Assembly: GCA_035470785.1 (NCBI GenBank)
Contig: DATIQN010000064.1
Location: 72,066-136,065, forward strand
Direction: 5' to 3'
Source: Croceibacterium_B sp035470785
Lineage (GTDB): Bacteria; Pseudomonadota; Alphaproteobacteria; Sphingomonadales; Sphingomonadaceae
Length of the DNA stretch: 64,000 nucleotides
The translations under genes were made by a program, and so were the position numbers. The notes under the pieces are model-generated. The model was not told the origin of the DNA. It made no database searches and was given only the letters and a program-made list of their open reading frames with translations. Shown piece by piece: positions 24,398 through 33,006 of this stretch. Numbering within the stretch: the first letter of the stretch is position 1; the number at the start of each line of letters is the position of its first letter.

Positions 24398-25735
24398 TCA
24401 GGCGGCCGCCGGAACGCGGAGTTCGGCCGCGAGCGAATTGGGGCCCGCCGCGATGAGTTCGACTTCCACCAAGTCGCCGATCGCGACCTCTCCCTCGAAG
24501 AACACCGATTGCAGCCACGGTGACTTGCCGAGCCACTGGCCCGGCCTCTTGCCCGTGCGCTCGATCAGCACGCGGCAGCGCTTGCCGACCGAGCGCTGGT
24601 TGAATGCCAGCTGGTGGCGCACCAGAGAGGCCTGCAGCTGCTGCAGGCGCTCGTCCATCACTTCATGTCCGACTTGCTCGCCCATCGCGGCAGCGGGGGT
24701 GCCCGGACGGGGCGAATACTTGAAGCTGAAAGCGTGGGCATAGCCGACGGCGTCGACCAGCCGCAGAGTCTCCTCGAACTCGGCCTCGGTTTCGCCAGGG
24801 AAGCCGACGATGAAGTCGCCGCTCAGCGCGATGTCGGGCCGTGCGGCGCGGAAGCGCTCGAGCACTCGGAGGTAGCTGTCGGCGGTATGGCTCCGATTCA
24901 TCGCCTTGAGCACGCGGTCCGACCCGCTTTGCACCGGCAGGTGCAGGTAAGGCATCAGCTTGCCGACTTCGGCATGCGCGGCGATCAGCCCCTCGGTTAC
25001 GTCGGTGGGGTGGCTCGTCGTGTAGCGGATCCGCTGGAGTTCCGGCAGCTTGGCGATGGCTCTGATCAGGCCGTCGAGGCCGATAGCGCGGCCTTTGTCA
25101 TCTTCGCCGCGCCACGCGTTGACGTTTTGGCCGAGCAGGGTGATCTCGCGCGCGCCAGCCTCGATCAGCCGCTGCGCTTCGCCGACCAGGTCGGCGAAAG
25201 GGCGCGAGATCTCAGCGCCGCGGGTATAGGGCACGACGCAGTAGGTGCAGAACTTGTCGCACCCTTCCTGCACGGTGAGGAAGGCGCTCGGCGCCACCCG
25301 GCGGCGGGCGGGCAGTGCGGCAAACTTCGCGTCTGCCGGCATGTCGGTATCGGTCGCCCGCTCCCCGCGAACGGCGCGGTCGATCATCTCGGGGAGCCGG
25401 TGATAGGCCTGCGGGCCGACCACCATGCCGACCGCCGGCGCGCGCGCCATGATCTCCTCGCCCTCGGCCTGAGCGACGCAGCCGGCGACGGCGATCATCG
25501 GCGGCCTATCGCCGCCCGCCTTCACCAGCCGGCCGATATCCGAATAAACCTTTTCGGCCGCTTTTTCGCGAATGTGACAGGTATTGAGCACGACGAGTTC
25601 GGCCTCTTCGCCGTCTGCCGCGGCAGCGATGCCCCGGTCGGCGAGCAACTCAGCCATCCGCTCGCCATCATAGACGTTCATCTGGCAGCCGAAGCTTTTG
25701 ACCCTGAAGGTCCGGGGATGGTGAAACGTCTGCAT
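24398..25735 (-). CDS. miaB: tRNA-2-methylthio-N6-dimethylallyladenosine synthase MiaB
   Basis: A 445-residue radical-SAM methylthiotransferase that modifies i6A37 to ms2i6A37 in tRNAs reading UNN codons. The N-terminal UPF0004 domain has auxiliary-cluster cysteines at 17, 53 and 86. The radical-SAM CxxxCxxC is at 159, 163 and 166 (EGCDKFCTYCVVPYTRG). A TRAM RNA-binding domain closes the protein (about 378-440). It lies downstream of plsC with a 48-nt gap. Its 5' flank toward phoH is normal block order except for the inserted pseudogene. Confidence 0.97.
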   Translation of the reverse strand: MQTFHHPRTFRVKSFGCQMNVYDGERMAELLADRGIAAAADGEEAELVVLNTCHIREKAAEKVYSDIGRLVKAGGDRPPMIAVAGCVAQAEGEEIMARAPAVGMVVGPQAYHRLPEMIDRAVRGERATDTDMPADAKFAALPARRRVAPSAFLTVQEGCDKFCTYCVVPYTRGAEISRPFADLVGEAQRLIEAGAREITLLGQNVNAWRGEDDKGRAIGLDGLIRAIAKLPELQRIRYTTSHPTDVTEGLIAAHAEVGKLMPYLHLPVQSGSDRVLKAMNRSHTADSYLRVLERFRAARPDIALSGDFIVGFPGETEAEFEETLRLVDAVGYAHAFSFKYSPRPGTPAAAMGEQVGHEVMDERLQQLQASLVRHQLAFNQRSVGKRCRVLIERTGKRPGQWLGKSPWLQSVFFEGEVAIGDLVEVELIAAGPNSLAAELRVPAAA

Positions 25736-25783
25736 GGGGCCGCGCCTCTAGGACATCAGGTGCGCGGTTTCAAACAATCGCTA

Positions 25784-26566
25784 TTAATCGAACGCGTTCG
25801 CGATCGCATGGCGGGCCGCGGCGGCCATGGCTTTGCGATCGGCGAGCGCGCCGCCGGTGAGGGGCGGAAGGAACCGCAAGGTCAGGTGAATCGGGCGAGT
25901 GCGCGCAAGAATTCTCGCCGCATTGTGCAAACCGGGCTCGGCGCCGACCCAGGCGACGTCCTCGGCTTCGTCATAAATCAGCGCGACAGGCTGCACGGGT
26001 ATCCCCGCGGGCAGCGAACCGACCGCCGAGAGAAGCGCACTCTTGAACGGCAGCAATTGGCGCCCGTCGTTGGTCGTCCCCTCGGGAAAGATCGTCAGGC
26101 GCCGTTCGCCCAGCGCCTCGCGCACCTGCCCAATCTGTTCGGCGACGGTGTGGCGGCGATGGCGGCTGATGAACACTGTGTCGTTTTGCTCGCACAGCCA
26201 CTTGAGTGCCGCTGAAGCGGTCAGGCCCGAGTGGGCGACGAACGCCGTGCGCGAAGCGGCCGCGAGGGCCATGATGTCAAGCCAGCTCAAGTGATTGGCG
26301 AGCAGCAGCGCGTGCTTGCGCGGCTTGCCCTCGACGCTGAACCTGAGGCCCGCCAGCCAGCCGATTCCACACAGGTAGGTCGGTGGGATCAACCACGGCC
26401 GGCCGGCGAGCCGGACGATGGCGTGAAATGGAACGATTAGCGCGGTCCAGACCAGCATCGCCGCCACCCGCGCGACGACGAGCAGCCAGCGCCAACCCAG
26501 CCCGAGGCCGGGCCGCTCAGTCCTCGCGATCGAGGCGGACGCCGTACAGCTCCATCCGATGGTCAA
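25784..26566 (-). CDS. plsC: 1-acyl-sn-glycerol-3-phosphate acyltransferase (PlsC family)
   Basis: A lysophospholipid acyltransferase, 260 residues as drawn, anchored by an N-terminal membrane segment (VAAMLVWTALIVPFHAIVRL at about 34-53). The catalytic H-x4-D motif NHLSWLD is at 91-97 and the substrate-binding FPEGTT at 160-165. The start is uncertain. ATG 26566 overlaps fur by 50 nt; GTG 26467 and ATG 26458 are the only other candidates and would cut into the membrane helix. Coupling to fur translation is therefore likely. The product makes phosphatidic acid or acylates another lysolipid such as ornithine lipid precursor (OlsA type); the sequence alone does not decide. Confidence 0.88.
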   Translation of the reverse strand: MTIGWSCTASASIARTERPGLGLGWRWLLVVARVAAMLVWTALIVPFHAIVRLAGRPWLIPPTYLCGIGWLAGLRFSVEGKPRKHALLLANHLSWLDIMALAAASRTAFVAHSGLTASAALKWLCEQNDTVFISRHRRHTVAEQIGQVREALGERRLTIFPEGTTNDGRQLLPFKSALLSAVGSLPAGIPVQPVALIYDEAEDVAWVGAEPGLHNAARILARTRPIHLTLRFLPPLTGGALADRKAMAAAARHAIANAFD

Positions 26567-26939
26567 CCAGCCGGTAGCCGAGCTTCTCGGCGATCTGCCG
26601 CTGCAAGGCCTCGAGCTCCGGATCGACGAATTCGACGACCTTGCCGGTCTCGACGTCGATCAGGTGATCGTGGTGCGCCTCGGGCGTGGCCTCGTAACGC
26701 GCGCGGCCATCGCCGAAATCGTGGCGGTCGAGGATGCCGGCATCCTCGAACAACCGCACCGTGCGGTAAACCGTGGCGATCGAGATCTTCGGGTCGATCG
26801 CCGACGCGCGCTTGTGCAGCAACTCGACGTCCGGATGATCCTCGCTATCCGAGAGCACACGGGCGATGATCCGGCGCTGCTCAGTGATCCTGAGGCCGCG
26901 CTCGGCGCACAACGCTTCGATGTCGATGGACTGGTGCAA
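26517..26939 (-). CDS. fur: Ferric uptake regulator family protein (Fur)
   Basis: A 140-residue metal-dependent repressor. The winged helix covers about 8-85 with recognition helix SIATVYRTVRLFEDAG. The metal-binding HHDH is at 89-92. The usual CxxC of gamma-proteobacterial Fur is absent (DVETG at 95-99), as is common in alphaproteobacterial Fur. The position between mucR and plsC is the normal block order. Regulon could be iron, or manganese if it behaves like rhizobial Mur; the sequence does not settle this. Confidence 0.93.
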   Translation of the reverse strand: MHQSIDIEALCAERGLRITEQRRIIARVLSDSEDHPDVELLHKRASAIDPKISIATVYRTVRLFEDAGILDRHDFGDGRARYEATPEAHHDHLIDVETGKVVEFVDPELEALQRQIAEKLGYRLVDHRMELYGVRLDRED

Positions 26940-27005
26940 AATGCCTCTCGCGAATGGATGACGCCCCAGACCTTACCGGCCCGGGACGCGCATCTCAAGT
27001 CGCGC

Positions 27006-27449
27006 TCAGACGGTCGCTTTCTTCCGCCGGCCGCGGCGCTGGCCGGGTTTGCGGCCAAGGCCGATCTTCTTGGCCAGATCGCGGCGCTTATCGGCGTAGT
27101 CGGGGGCGACCATCGGATAGTCCGACGCCAGGCCCCAGCGGGCGCGATATTCGTCGGGGGTCAGGCCGTGATCGGTCATCAGGTGACGCTTGAGCATCTT
27201 CATCTTCTTGCCGTCTTCGAGGCAGACGACGTGATCGCGCTTGACCGATGAGCGGATCGACACCGCCGGATCGGGACGGGCGGCGGGAGCGGCGCTTTCC
27301 TGGCCGAGCCCGGCGAGCGTTCCGAACACGCTTTGGATCAGCGAAGAGACTTCGTCGGCCCCTAGCGAATTGTTGGCAACGTAAGACACCACAATATCGG
27401 TGGTGTGAGCGACAAGCATTTCCTTCAGGTCAGCTGCGGTTTCATCCAT
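27006..27449 (-). CDS. mucR: MucR/Ros family zinc-finger transcriptional regulator
   Basis: A 147-residue DNA-binding protein. The Ros/MucR zinc finger uses C76-x2-D79-x9-H89-x4-H94, where Asp replaces the second Cys as in several characterised alphaproteobacterial homologues. An N-terminal oligomerisation region (about 1-48) and a strongly basic tail (KKIGLGRKPGQRRGRRKK) complete the fold. Members act as H-NS-like silencers binding AT-rich DNA and often repress themselves. The 162-nt upstream gap has a short AT-richer stretch, consistent with but not proving autoregulation. Confidence 0.94.
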   Translation of the reverse strand: MDETAADLKEMLVAHTTDIVVSYVANNSLGADEVSSLIQSVFGTLAGLGQESAAPAARPDPAVSIRSSVKRDHVVCLEDGKKMKMLKRHLMTDHGLTPDEYRARWGLASDYPMVAPDYADKRRDLAKKIGLGRKPGQRRGRRKKATV

Positions 27450-27611
27450 AGCTTCGGTCTCTCTCTATTCAAAATCGGACATTGCGGTTGCGGTGTTCAA
27501 GCGAATCCCATTAGGCGACACAAGCCTGATACGAGCGCAAGCGGTTTTTACAAGTGCAAGTCCGGCCGTGATTCTAACGGTCGTTAAGTACGCAAAGAAT
27601 TGCCCGAAGGT

Positions 27612-28076
27612 TCAAAGGCGAGCGTAGGTAATTGCGTCGAGCGGGCCCTTTGCTGCGTTGCGATAATAGTTGGGGCGCCGGCCGACGGGCTCGAATCCCG
27701 CCTTGCGATACAGCGAATCGGCTGAATTCCCTTCCCGCATTTCGAGGAACAACCGCCTCGAGCCGCGCGCTTGCGCCGCTTCGATGAACCGTTCGAGTAG
27801 TCGAGTGCCGATTCCTCGGCCGCGATGACCGGAATGGACGGCGATCAGCAGCAGTTCCTCCTCGTCGAGCGCGCCGCGCGACAGCGTGAAGCCGACTGAC
27901 AGGGCATCGTTCGCCGGAGCGTTGCCGTCGCTGCCGGCGAGCAGGTAATGCGTATTCGGCAGGGCCAGTGCATCGCTCACCTGGCGGCGGTTCCAGGCCT
28001 CGCCGTAAGACGGGTCGAAGGCGGCTTCCATCACCGCCATGATCCGGTCGACATCGTCGATCTGCTCGCCGATCAC
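27612..28076 (-). CDS. rimI: Ribosomal protein S18-alanine N-acetyltransferase-like GNAT protein
   Basis: A 154-residue GNAT acetyltransferase. The acetyl-CoA loop HSGHRGRGIGTRLLERF lies at about 81-97. The RimI-like end (ADSLYRKAGFEPVGRRPNYY) is preserved. It overlaps the tsaB stop by 4 nt (ATGA), the usual tsaB-rimI coupling. RimI acetylates the N-terminus of ribosomal protein S18 in E. coli; in other bacteria substrates may be wider. Position and sequence agree on the assignment. Confidence 0.92.
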   Translation of the reverse strand: MIGEQIDDVDRIMAVMEAAFDPSYGEAWNRRQVSDALALPNTHYLLAGSDGNAPANDALSVGFTLSRGALDEEELLLIAVHSGHRGRGIGTRLLERFIEAAQARGSRRLFLEMREGNSADSLYRKAGFEPVGRRPNYYRNAAKGPLDAITYARL

Positions 28077-28690
28077 GTGCTTGCCCCTGGAAGCTTTGCA
28101 TCCGGCTCGCGACCGTAATGCGGGGTGAGGTTGCTGTTGAGAAGGCGCTGCGAAAGCAGCGGAAACTCGCGCGCATCGGGCAGCAACGGCAGGGCCGTTC
28201 CACGCCCGCGCAAGGCGACGAGCGCCTCGGCTTGGCTGCCGGCGACGAACGCGTGCGCCGCATCCCTCGCGGCGTTGTCCGGCGTTAGCGACGCCAGACT
28301 CCGCTCCTCACGCCCGTCGGCGGCGAAGTCCTGCACGAACCATTCGCCATGGCCGCCGCTCATGCACACGGTCACTGGGCCGGGATGTCGTTCGCGCGCC
28401 ATCGCCGCGACCAGCGCCGGCGTGGGATAGCCGAGGACCTCGGCCTGCCAGGCCAGGCCCAGCGCGCGCGCAGCGGCGAGGCCGATGCGCACCCCGGTGA
28501 AGCTGCCCGGCCCGAGCGAAACGGCGATCCGTCCCGCGCGGCCCTTGTCGGGCAGTTCCGCGATCATCGGCACCAACCGTTCGGCGTGCCCGCGGCCGAG
28601 AATCTCGTAACGTCCCTCGAGCAAGGTGCCAGCGTCGAACAGCGCTACCGAGCAGGCTTCGGTCGCACAATCGATGGCCAGGACGCGCAT
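28073..28690 (-). CDS. tsaB: tRNA threonylcarbamoyladenosine biosynthesis protein TsaB
   Basis: A 205-residue ASKHA-fold protein that partners TsaD in making t6A37 on ANN-decoding tRNAs. The N-terminus MRVLAIDCATEACSVALFD and the SLGPGSFTGVRIGLAAARAL segment at about 65-84 are diagnostic. ATG 28690 gives the family-like start. A TTG 18 nt upstream overlaps the preceding stop and is a possible alternative. It lies downstream of the rutE-like gene and overlaps rimI by 4 nt. Confidence 0.95.
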   Translation of the reverse strand: MRVLAIDCATEACSVALFDAGTLLEGRYEILGRGHAERLVPMIAELPDKGRAGRIAVSLGPGSFTGVRIGLAAARALGLAWQAEVLGYPTPALVAAMARERHPGPVTVCMSGGHGEWFVQDFAADGREERSLASLTPDNAARDAAHAFVAGSQAEALVALRGRGTALPLLPDAREFPLLSQRLLNSNLTPHYGREPDAKLPGAST

Positions 28691-28704
28691 GCTCCTCGCG
28701 CGGG

Positions 28705-29298
28705 TCAAAGAATGCGGTTGAAGGTGTCGAACTCGGGCCGCGGGCTGCGGCCGAAAATGCTGGCCGGGTCGCCATAGCCGATCGAGCAGATGAAGTTCGA
28801 TTTCCAGTTCGGCTCGCCAGCAAGAAACTCGGCATCGACGGCGGCGTTGTCAAAGCCCGACATCGGCCCGCAATCCAGCCCCAGCGCGCGCGCCGCCAGC
28901 ATCAGGTAGGCGCCCTGCAGCGAGGAATTGCGAAAGGCGTTGGCGCGTCGCAGCTCCTCGTTACCGGCGAACCAGCTGCGCGCGTCGGTGTGCGGAAACA
29001 GCCACGGCAACTGCTCGTGGAACTCCAGGTCCATCGCCAGGATCGCACAGACCGGCGCGGCGATGATCTTCGCCCGGTTCATCTCGCCGGCGTGCCGGGC
29101 AAGGCGTTCCTTGGCTTCGGGCGACTTGCACCACACGATCCGCGCGGGTTGCTGGTTGGCCGAGGTCGGCCCCATCTTCATCAGCTTGTAGATCGCGTGG
29201 ATCTGATCGTCGGAAACGGGCTTGTCGAGCCAGCTGTTATAGCTGCGTGCGTCGCGGAACAACTGGTCGAGCGCGGTGTCGGGCAGGGCTTCGGCCAT
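28705..29298 (-). CDS. Nitroreductase family protein, RutE/HadB-like
   Basis: A 197-residue FMN-dependent oxidoreductase. It closely follows the pattern of E. coli RutE: FRDARSYNSW near the start, MKMGPTSANQQPARIVW, LFPHTDARSWF and AFRNSSLQGAYLMLAARAL. RutE reduces malonic semialdehyde in pyrimidine degradation, but no rut operon is present here, so the actual substrate is uncertain. ATG 29298 has GAGGAA 8 nt upstream. It sits in the conserved nifU-rutE-like-tsaB order with a 20-nt gap to the nifU-like gene. Confidence 0.88.
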   Translation of the reverse strand: MAEALPDTALDQLFRDARSYNSWLDKPVSDDQIHAIYKLMKMGPTSANQQPARIVWCKSPEAKERLARHAGEMNRAKIIAAPVCAILAMDLEFHEQLPWLFPHTDARSWFAGNEELRRANAFRNSSLQGAYLMLAARALGLDCGPMSGFDNAAVDAEFLAGEPNWKSNFICSIGYGDPASIFGRSPRPEFDTFNRIL

Positions 29299-29318
29299 GT
29301 CGGGAATTTCCTCGAGGA

Positions 29319-29891
29319 TCAGGCCGCGCGGACTTCGGTGACCTCGGGCACGTAGTGCTTGAGCAGCCCTTCGATACCGTGCTTGAGGGTGGCGGTCGAG
29401 CTCGGGCAACCCGAGCATGCGCCCTGCATCTGCAGGAAGACGACGCCTTCACGAAAACCCCGGTACTCGATGTTGCCGCCGTCACCGGCGACAGCCGGCT
29501 GGACCCGTGTTTCGATGAGCTCGCGAATTTGCGCGACGATCTCGGCATCGGCCGGGTCGTCGTCGATCTCAGGTTCGTTGGGAACGGCGATACCGCTCGC
29601 ATCGCCCCCGGCGAACAGCGGCGCATGGCTGACGAAATGGTCGAGCAGAATGGCGACGACTTGTGGTTTGAGTGCCGACCAGTCGGCGCCCGGCGCGGCG
29701 GTGACCGACAGGAAATCGCTGCCGAAGAACACGTTGGTCACTTCGCCGGTATCGAACAGCGCTTGCGCCAGTGGGGACGCCTCGGCTTGCTCGGACGAAG
29801 TGAACTCGCGCGTTCCGGCGAGCATGACTTGCTGTCCGGGAAGGAACTTCAGGGTCGCCGGGTTGGGCGTGGTTTCGGTCTCGATGAACAT
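29319..29891 (-). CDS. NifU family Fe-S cluster carrier (Nfu type)
   Basis: A 190-residue protein. The N-terminal Nfu_N scaffold domain opens with the diagnostic MFIETETTPNPATLKFLPG. A C-terminal NifU domain carries the CxxC at 159 and 162 (GACSGCPSS). Such proteins deliver [4Fe-4S] clusters to client enzymes; MiaB, in this same block, is a plausible client. An ATG 9 nt upstream is also in frame, but the family start fits 29891. It is divergent from the M16 peptidase gene. Confidence 0.94.
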   Translation of the reverse strand: MFIETETTPNPATLKFLPGQQVMLAGTREFTSSEQAEASPLAQALFDTGEVTNVFFGSDFLSVTAAPGADWSALKPQVVAILLDHFVSHAPLFAGGDASGIAVPNEPEIDDDPADAEIVAQIRELIETRVQPAVAGDGGNIEYRGFREGVVFLQMQGACSGCPSSTATLKHGIEGLLKHYVPEVTEVRAA

Positions 29892-30000
29892 GGCGGGCAT
29901 GTAAGCGCGGGGACCCTCGGGGGCAAGCGTTCGCGCCTATTTGCTGGCCAAGCGCGCCTATTCACTGTCCCTTTATCGCCTGCGAAGCTATGGGACCGGA

Positions 30001-32919
30001 ATGTCTTTCCTTTCGCGCGCCGCTCGCGCCTTCGTTCTCCTACTCCTTTTCGTCCAGCTGCCGGCCGCCGCCCAGCAGGCCGTCTCGCTCCCGAACGCGG
30101 CAGCGGTTCCAACGCTCCCCGCGCCTAAATACGCTCGGCCCAACGATCCGTGGATCTTTCGCGGCACCGACATCCCGACCGACCCGGAGTGGCTTTTCGG
30201 CGAGATGCCCAATGGGCTGCGCTACGCGGTCCGGCACAACAGCGTGCCGCCGGGGCAGGTGTCGATCCGCATCGCGATCGACGCCGGCTCGCTCGACGAG
30301 AAGGAAAGCGAGCTCGGTTTCGCCCACCTGATCGAGCACCTGACGTTCCGGGAATCGAAGTACCTCGGCAACGCCGAAGCGATCCCCACCTGGCAGCGGA
30401 TGGGAGCCAGCTTCGGCACCGACACCAATGCCGAAACCACCCCGACACATACCGTCTACAAGCTCGACCTGCCGAACGTCAGCCCGGTCGATCTCGACCA
30501 GAGCATGAAACTGCTCTCGGGCATGATCGAAGCGCCGGCGTTGTCGTACTCGAACTTGCGCACCGAGGTGCCGATCGTGCTCGCCGAAAGGCGGGAGCGG
30601 ACCGGCGCCGACGAGCGCGTCTCCCGCGCATCGCGTGAGACACTGTTCGCCGGGCAGTTGCTCGCCGAGCGCCCGCCGATCGGGACCGTTGAGACGCTGC
30701 AAGCGGCCACGCCGCAGTCGGTTCGCGCGTTTCACGATCGCTGGTACCGGCCCGACAATGCCGTGATCGTCGTCGTCGGCGATTATCCGCGCGAATACCT
30801 CGCCTCCCTGGCCGAGAAGTGGTTCGCGGACTGGCATGTGGCCGGCAAGCTGGCCGCGGCGCCCGATTTCGGCGCGCCCAAGGCCCAGCCGGGCGCCGAT
30901 CCGGCCAATCCGGTGGGTGAAACCCATGTGGTGGTCGAGCCGGGCCAGCCGCGCGGGTTCAATTACGCTTATCTGCGGCCCTATCATCAGGTCATAGACA
31001 ACCTCGAATACAATCGCGGCAATCTGATCGATGCGGTCGCCATGGCGGTGATCAACCGCCGCCTCGAGGCGCGCGCGCGGGGAAGCGCCGCCTACCTGAC
31101 GGCATCGGTCGACAACCAGAACGTAAGCCGCTCGGCAAACGGAACCTTCGTGGCGTTCGTTCCGCTGTCGGCGAACTGGAAAGCGGCGCTGAAGGACGTG
31201 CGGGGGGTGATCGCGGGCGCGCTTGCGCAGCCGCCGACCCAGGCCGAGATCGACCGTGAGGTTGCCGAGCTCGACGTGACCTTTGCCAACCAGGTGCAGC
31301 AGGCCACGGTCCAGGCCGGCGCCTCGATGGCCGACGATATTGTCAACGCGGTCGACATCCGCGAAGCGGTCGGCAGCCCGGCGTTGTTCCTGAAGGTGTT
31401 CCGCGACATGAAGAGCCGGTTCACCCCGGCGGAGGTGTTCGCACACACCCGGAAACTGTTCACCGGGACCGTCGTGCGCGCGGTCTATCTGACGCCGAAG
31501 GCCGGCGAGGCCGACGACGCCGCGATCGCCACCGCGCTGCGCGAGAAGCCGACCGCAGATGCCGCATCGAACGCAGCGGCCAAGCCCGTCTCGTTCGCCG
31601 CGCTGCCGCCGATCGGCACCCCGGCGGCACCCGTCGCACAGCGCAAGATCGGCATCTACGACGTCACCCAGCTCGACTACGCTAACGGCGTCAAGGCGAT
31701 GATCTGGAACAGCGGCAACGAGCCGGGCCGGGTCACGGTGCGCGTGCGCTTCGGCAGCGGCTCACGGGCCTTTGCCGGTAAGGACGCCGTCTATGCACGG
31801 CTCGGCCAGATGGCGCTCGTCAGCGCGGGGGAGGACGGGCTCGACCAGGATGCGCTCGATCGCATCTCGACTGGGCGCAAGATGGGCTTCGACTTCGACA
31901 TCAAGGACGCCGCTTTCACGTTCGGAGCGGCCACCCGGCGCGAAGACCTCGCCGATCAGCTCTATCTGTTTGCCGCCAAGTTGGCCAAGCCGCGCTGGGA
32001 TACCGCCCCGATCGAGCGCGCGAAGGCTTCCGCCAAGCTCGCCTACCCGAGCTATGGTGGCGATCCGAATAGCGTGCTCGGGCGCGACCTCGAATGGCTG
32101 CTGAGCAACCGCGATCCGCGCTATGCTACTCCGACGCCCGCTGCGCTCGATGCGGCGACGGCGGCCGGATTCCGCAAGGTGTGGGAACCCCTGCTCAAAC
32201 AGGGATCGATCGAGGTCGACGTGTTCGGCGACATCGACAACGCCGCGACGATCGAGGCAATCAACCGCACGTTCGGCGCGCTGCCGCCGCGCCTGCCGAT
32301 CCCGGCCGACGCGCTCGCTCGTGGTCTGTCGTTCCCAGCGCCGACCGCGCAACCTGTGGTGCTCCACCACACGGGCGATCCCGACCAAGCCGCGGCGGTG
32401 GTGGCGTGGCCCACCGGCGGCGGTTCGGCGAGGTTGCCCGAAAGCCGCAAGATCGAATTGCTCGGAGAGGTGTTCCAGAATCGCCTGCTCGACGCGATGC
32501 GCGAGAAGGCGGGCGCGAGCTATTCGCCGCAAGTCCAGCCGACCTGGCCGCTCGACTTGAACAGCGGCGGCCGCTTCATGGCGATGACCCAGCTTCCGCC
32601 GCAACTGGTGCCCGAGTTCTTCGCCGCCGCCGACAAGATCGCGGCCGACCTGGCCGCAACCGGTCCCACTGCCGACGAACTGGCGCGCGCGACCGAACCG
32701 CTTCGTCAGTTGCTCAACCGTCTCGAAACCGGGCATACTTTCTGGCTCAACCAGCTCGAAGGCGCGACCACCGATCCCAACCGGGTCAAGATGTTGCCTT
32801 CGATCATGAGCGATTACACCAAGTCGACGCCTGAAGAGATGCGCGCTCTGGCGGCCACGTACCTGCAGCCCGGCAAGGCATTCCGGATCGAAGTCCTGCC
32901 CGAAAGGGGCGCGAAGTAG
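30001..32919 (+). CDS. Exported M16 (insulinase-family) metallopeptidase
   Basis: A 972-residue zinc protease with a signal peptide (core FVLLLLFVQLPAAA, cleavage near AAAQ). The inverted zinc motif HLIEH is at 109-113 in the first catalytic module. Two M16 modules, each of two similar domains, follow; the second (from about 570) lacks HxxEH and would close the chamber, as in single-chain M16 proteins. ATG 30001 is chosen because the signal peptide starts there. It probably degrades peptides in the periplasm. It is followed at 87 nt by DAHP synthase with no evident functional link. Confidence 0.93.
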   Translation: MSFLSRAARAFVLLLLFVQLPAAAQQAVSLPNAAAVPTLPAPKYARPNDPWIFRGTDIPTDPEWLFGEMPNGLRYAVRHNSVPPGQVSIRIAIDAGSLDEKESELGFAHLIEHLTFRESKYLGNAEAIPTWQRMGASFGTDTNAETTPTHTVYKLDLPNVSPVDLDQSMKLLSGMIEAPALSYSNLRTEVPIVLAERRERTGADERVSRASRETLFAGQLLAERPPIGTVETLQAATPQSVRAFHDRWYRPDNAVIVVVGDYPREYLASLAEKWFADWHVAGKLAAAPDFGAPKAQPGADPANPVGETHVVVEPGQPRGFNYAYLRPYHQVIDNLEYNRGNLIDAVAMAVINRRLEARARGSAAYLTASVDNQNVSRSANGTFVAFVPLSANWKAALKDVRGVIAGALAQPPTQAEIDREVAELDVTFANQVQQATVQAGASMADDIVNAVDIREAVGSPALFLKVFRDMKSRFTPAEVFAHTRKLFTGTVVRAVYLTPKAGEADDAAIATALREKPTADAASNAAAKPVSFAALPPIGTPAAPVAQRKIGIYDVTQLDYANGVKAMIWNSGNEPGRVTVRVRFGSGSRAFAGKDAVYARLGQMALVSAGEDGLDQDALDRISTGRKMGFDFDIKDAAFTFGAATRREDLADQLYLFAAKLAKPRWDTAPIERAKASAKLAYPSYGGDPNSVLGRDLEWLLSNRDPRYATPTPAALDAATAAGFRKVWEPLLKQGSIEVDVFGDIDNAATIEAINRTFGALPPRLPIPADALARGLSFPAPTAQPVVLHHTGDPDQAAAVVAWPTGGGSARLPESRKIELLGEVFQNRLLDAMREKAGASYSPQVQPTWPLDLNSGGRFMAMTQLPPQLVPEFFAAADKIAADLAATGPTADELARATEPLRQLLNRLETGHTFWLNQLEGATTDPNRVKMLPSIMSDYTKSTPEEMRALAATYLQPGKAFRIEVLPERGAK

Positions 32920-33006
32920 GCTCGATTCGATACCAGATGTAACCTTTGCAATGCCGGGGGGCAGCGCTTACATGCGCGCCTTCCCGCAAGGCTTTGGAAA
33001 CGTAAC

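Noticed and set aside
24614..26215. Open frame of about 530 codons opposite miaB/plsC
   Set aside because: Spans the gap and parts of two real genes on the other strand; no ribosome binding site or motif.
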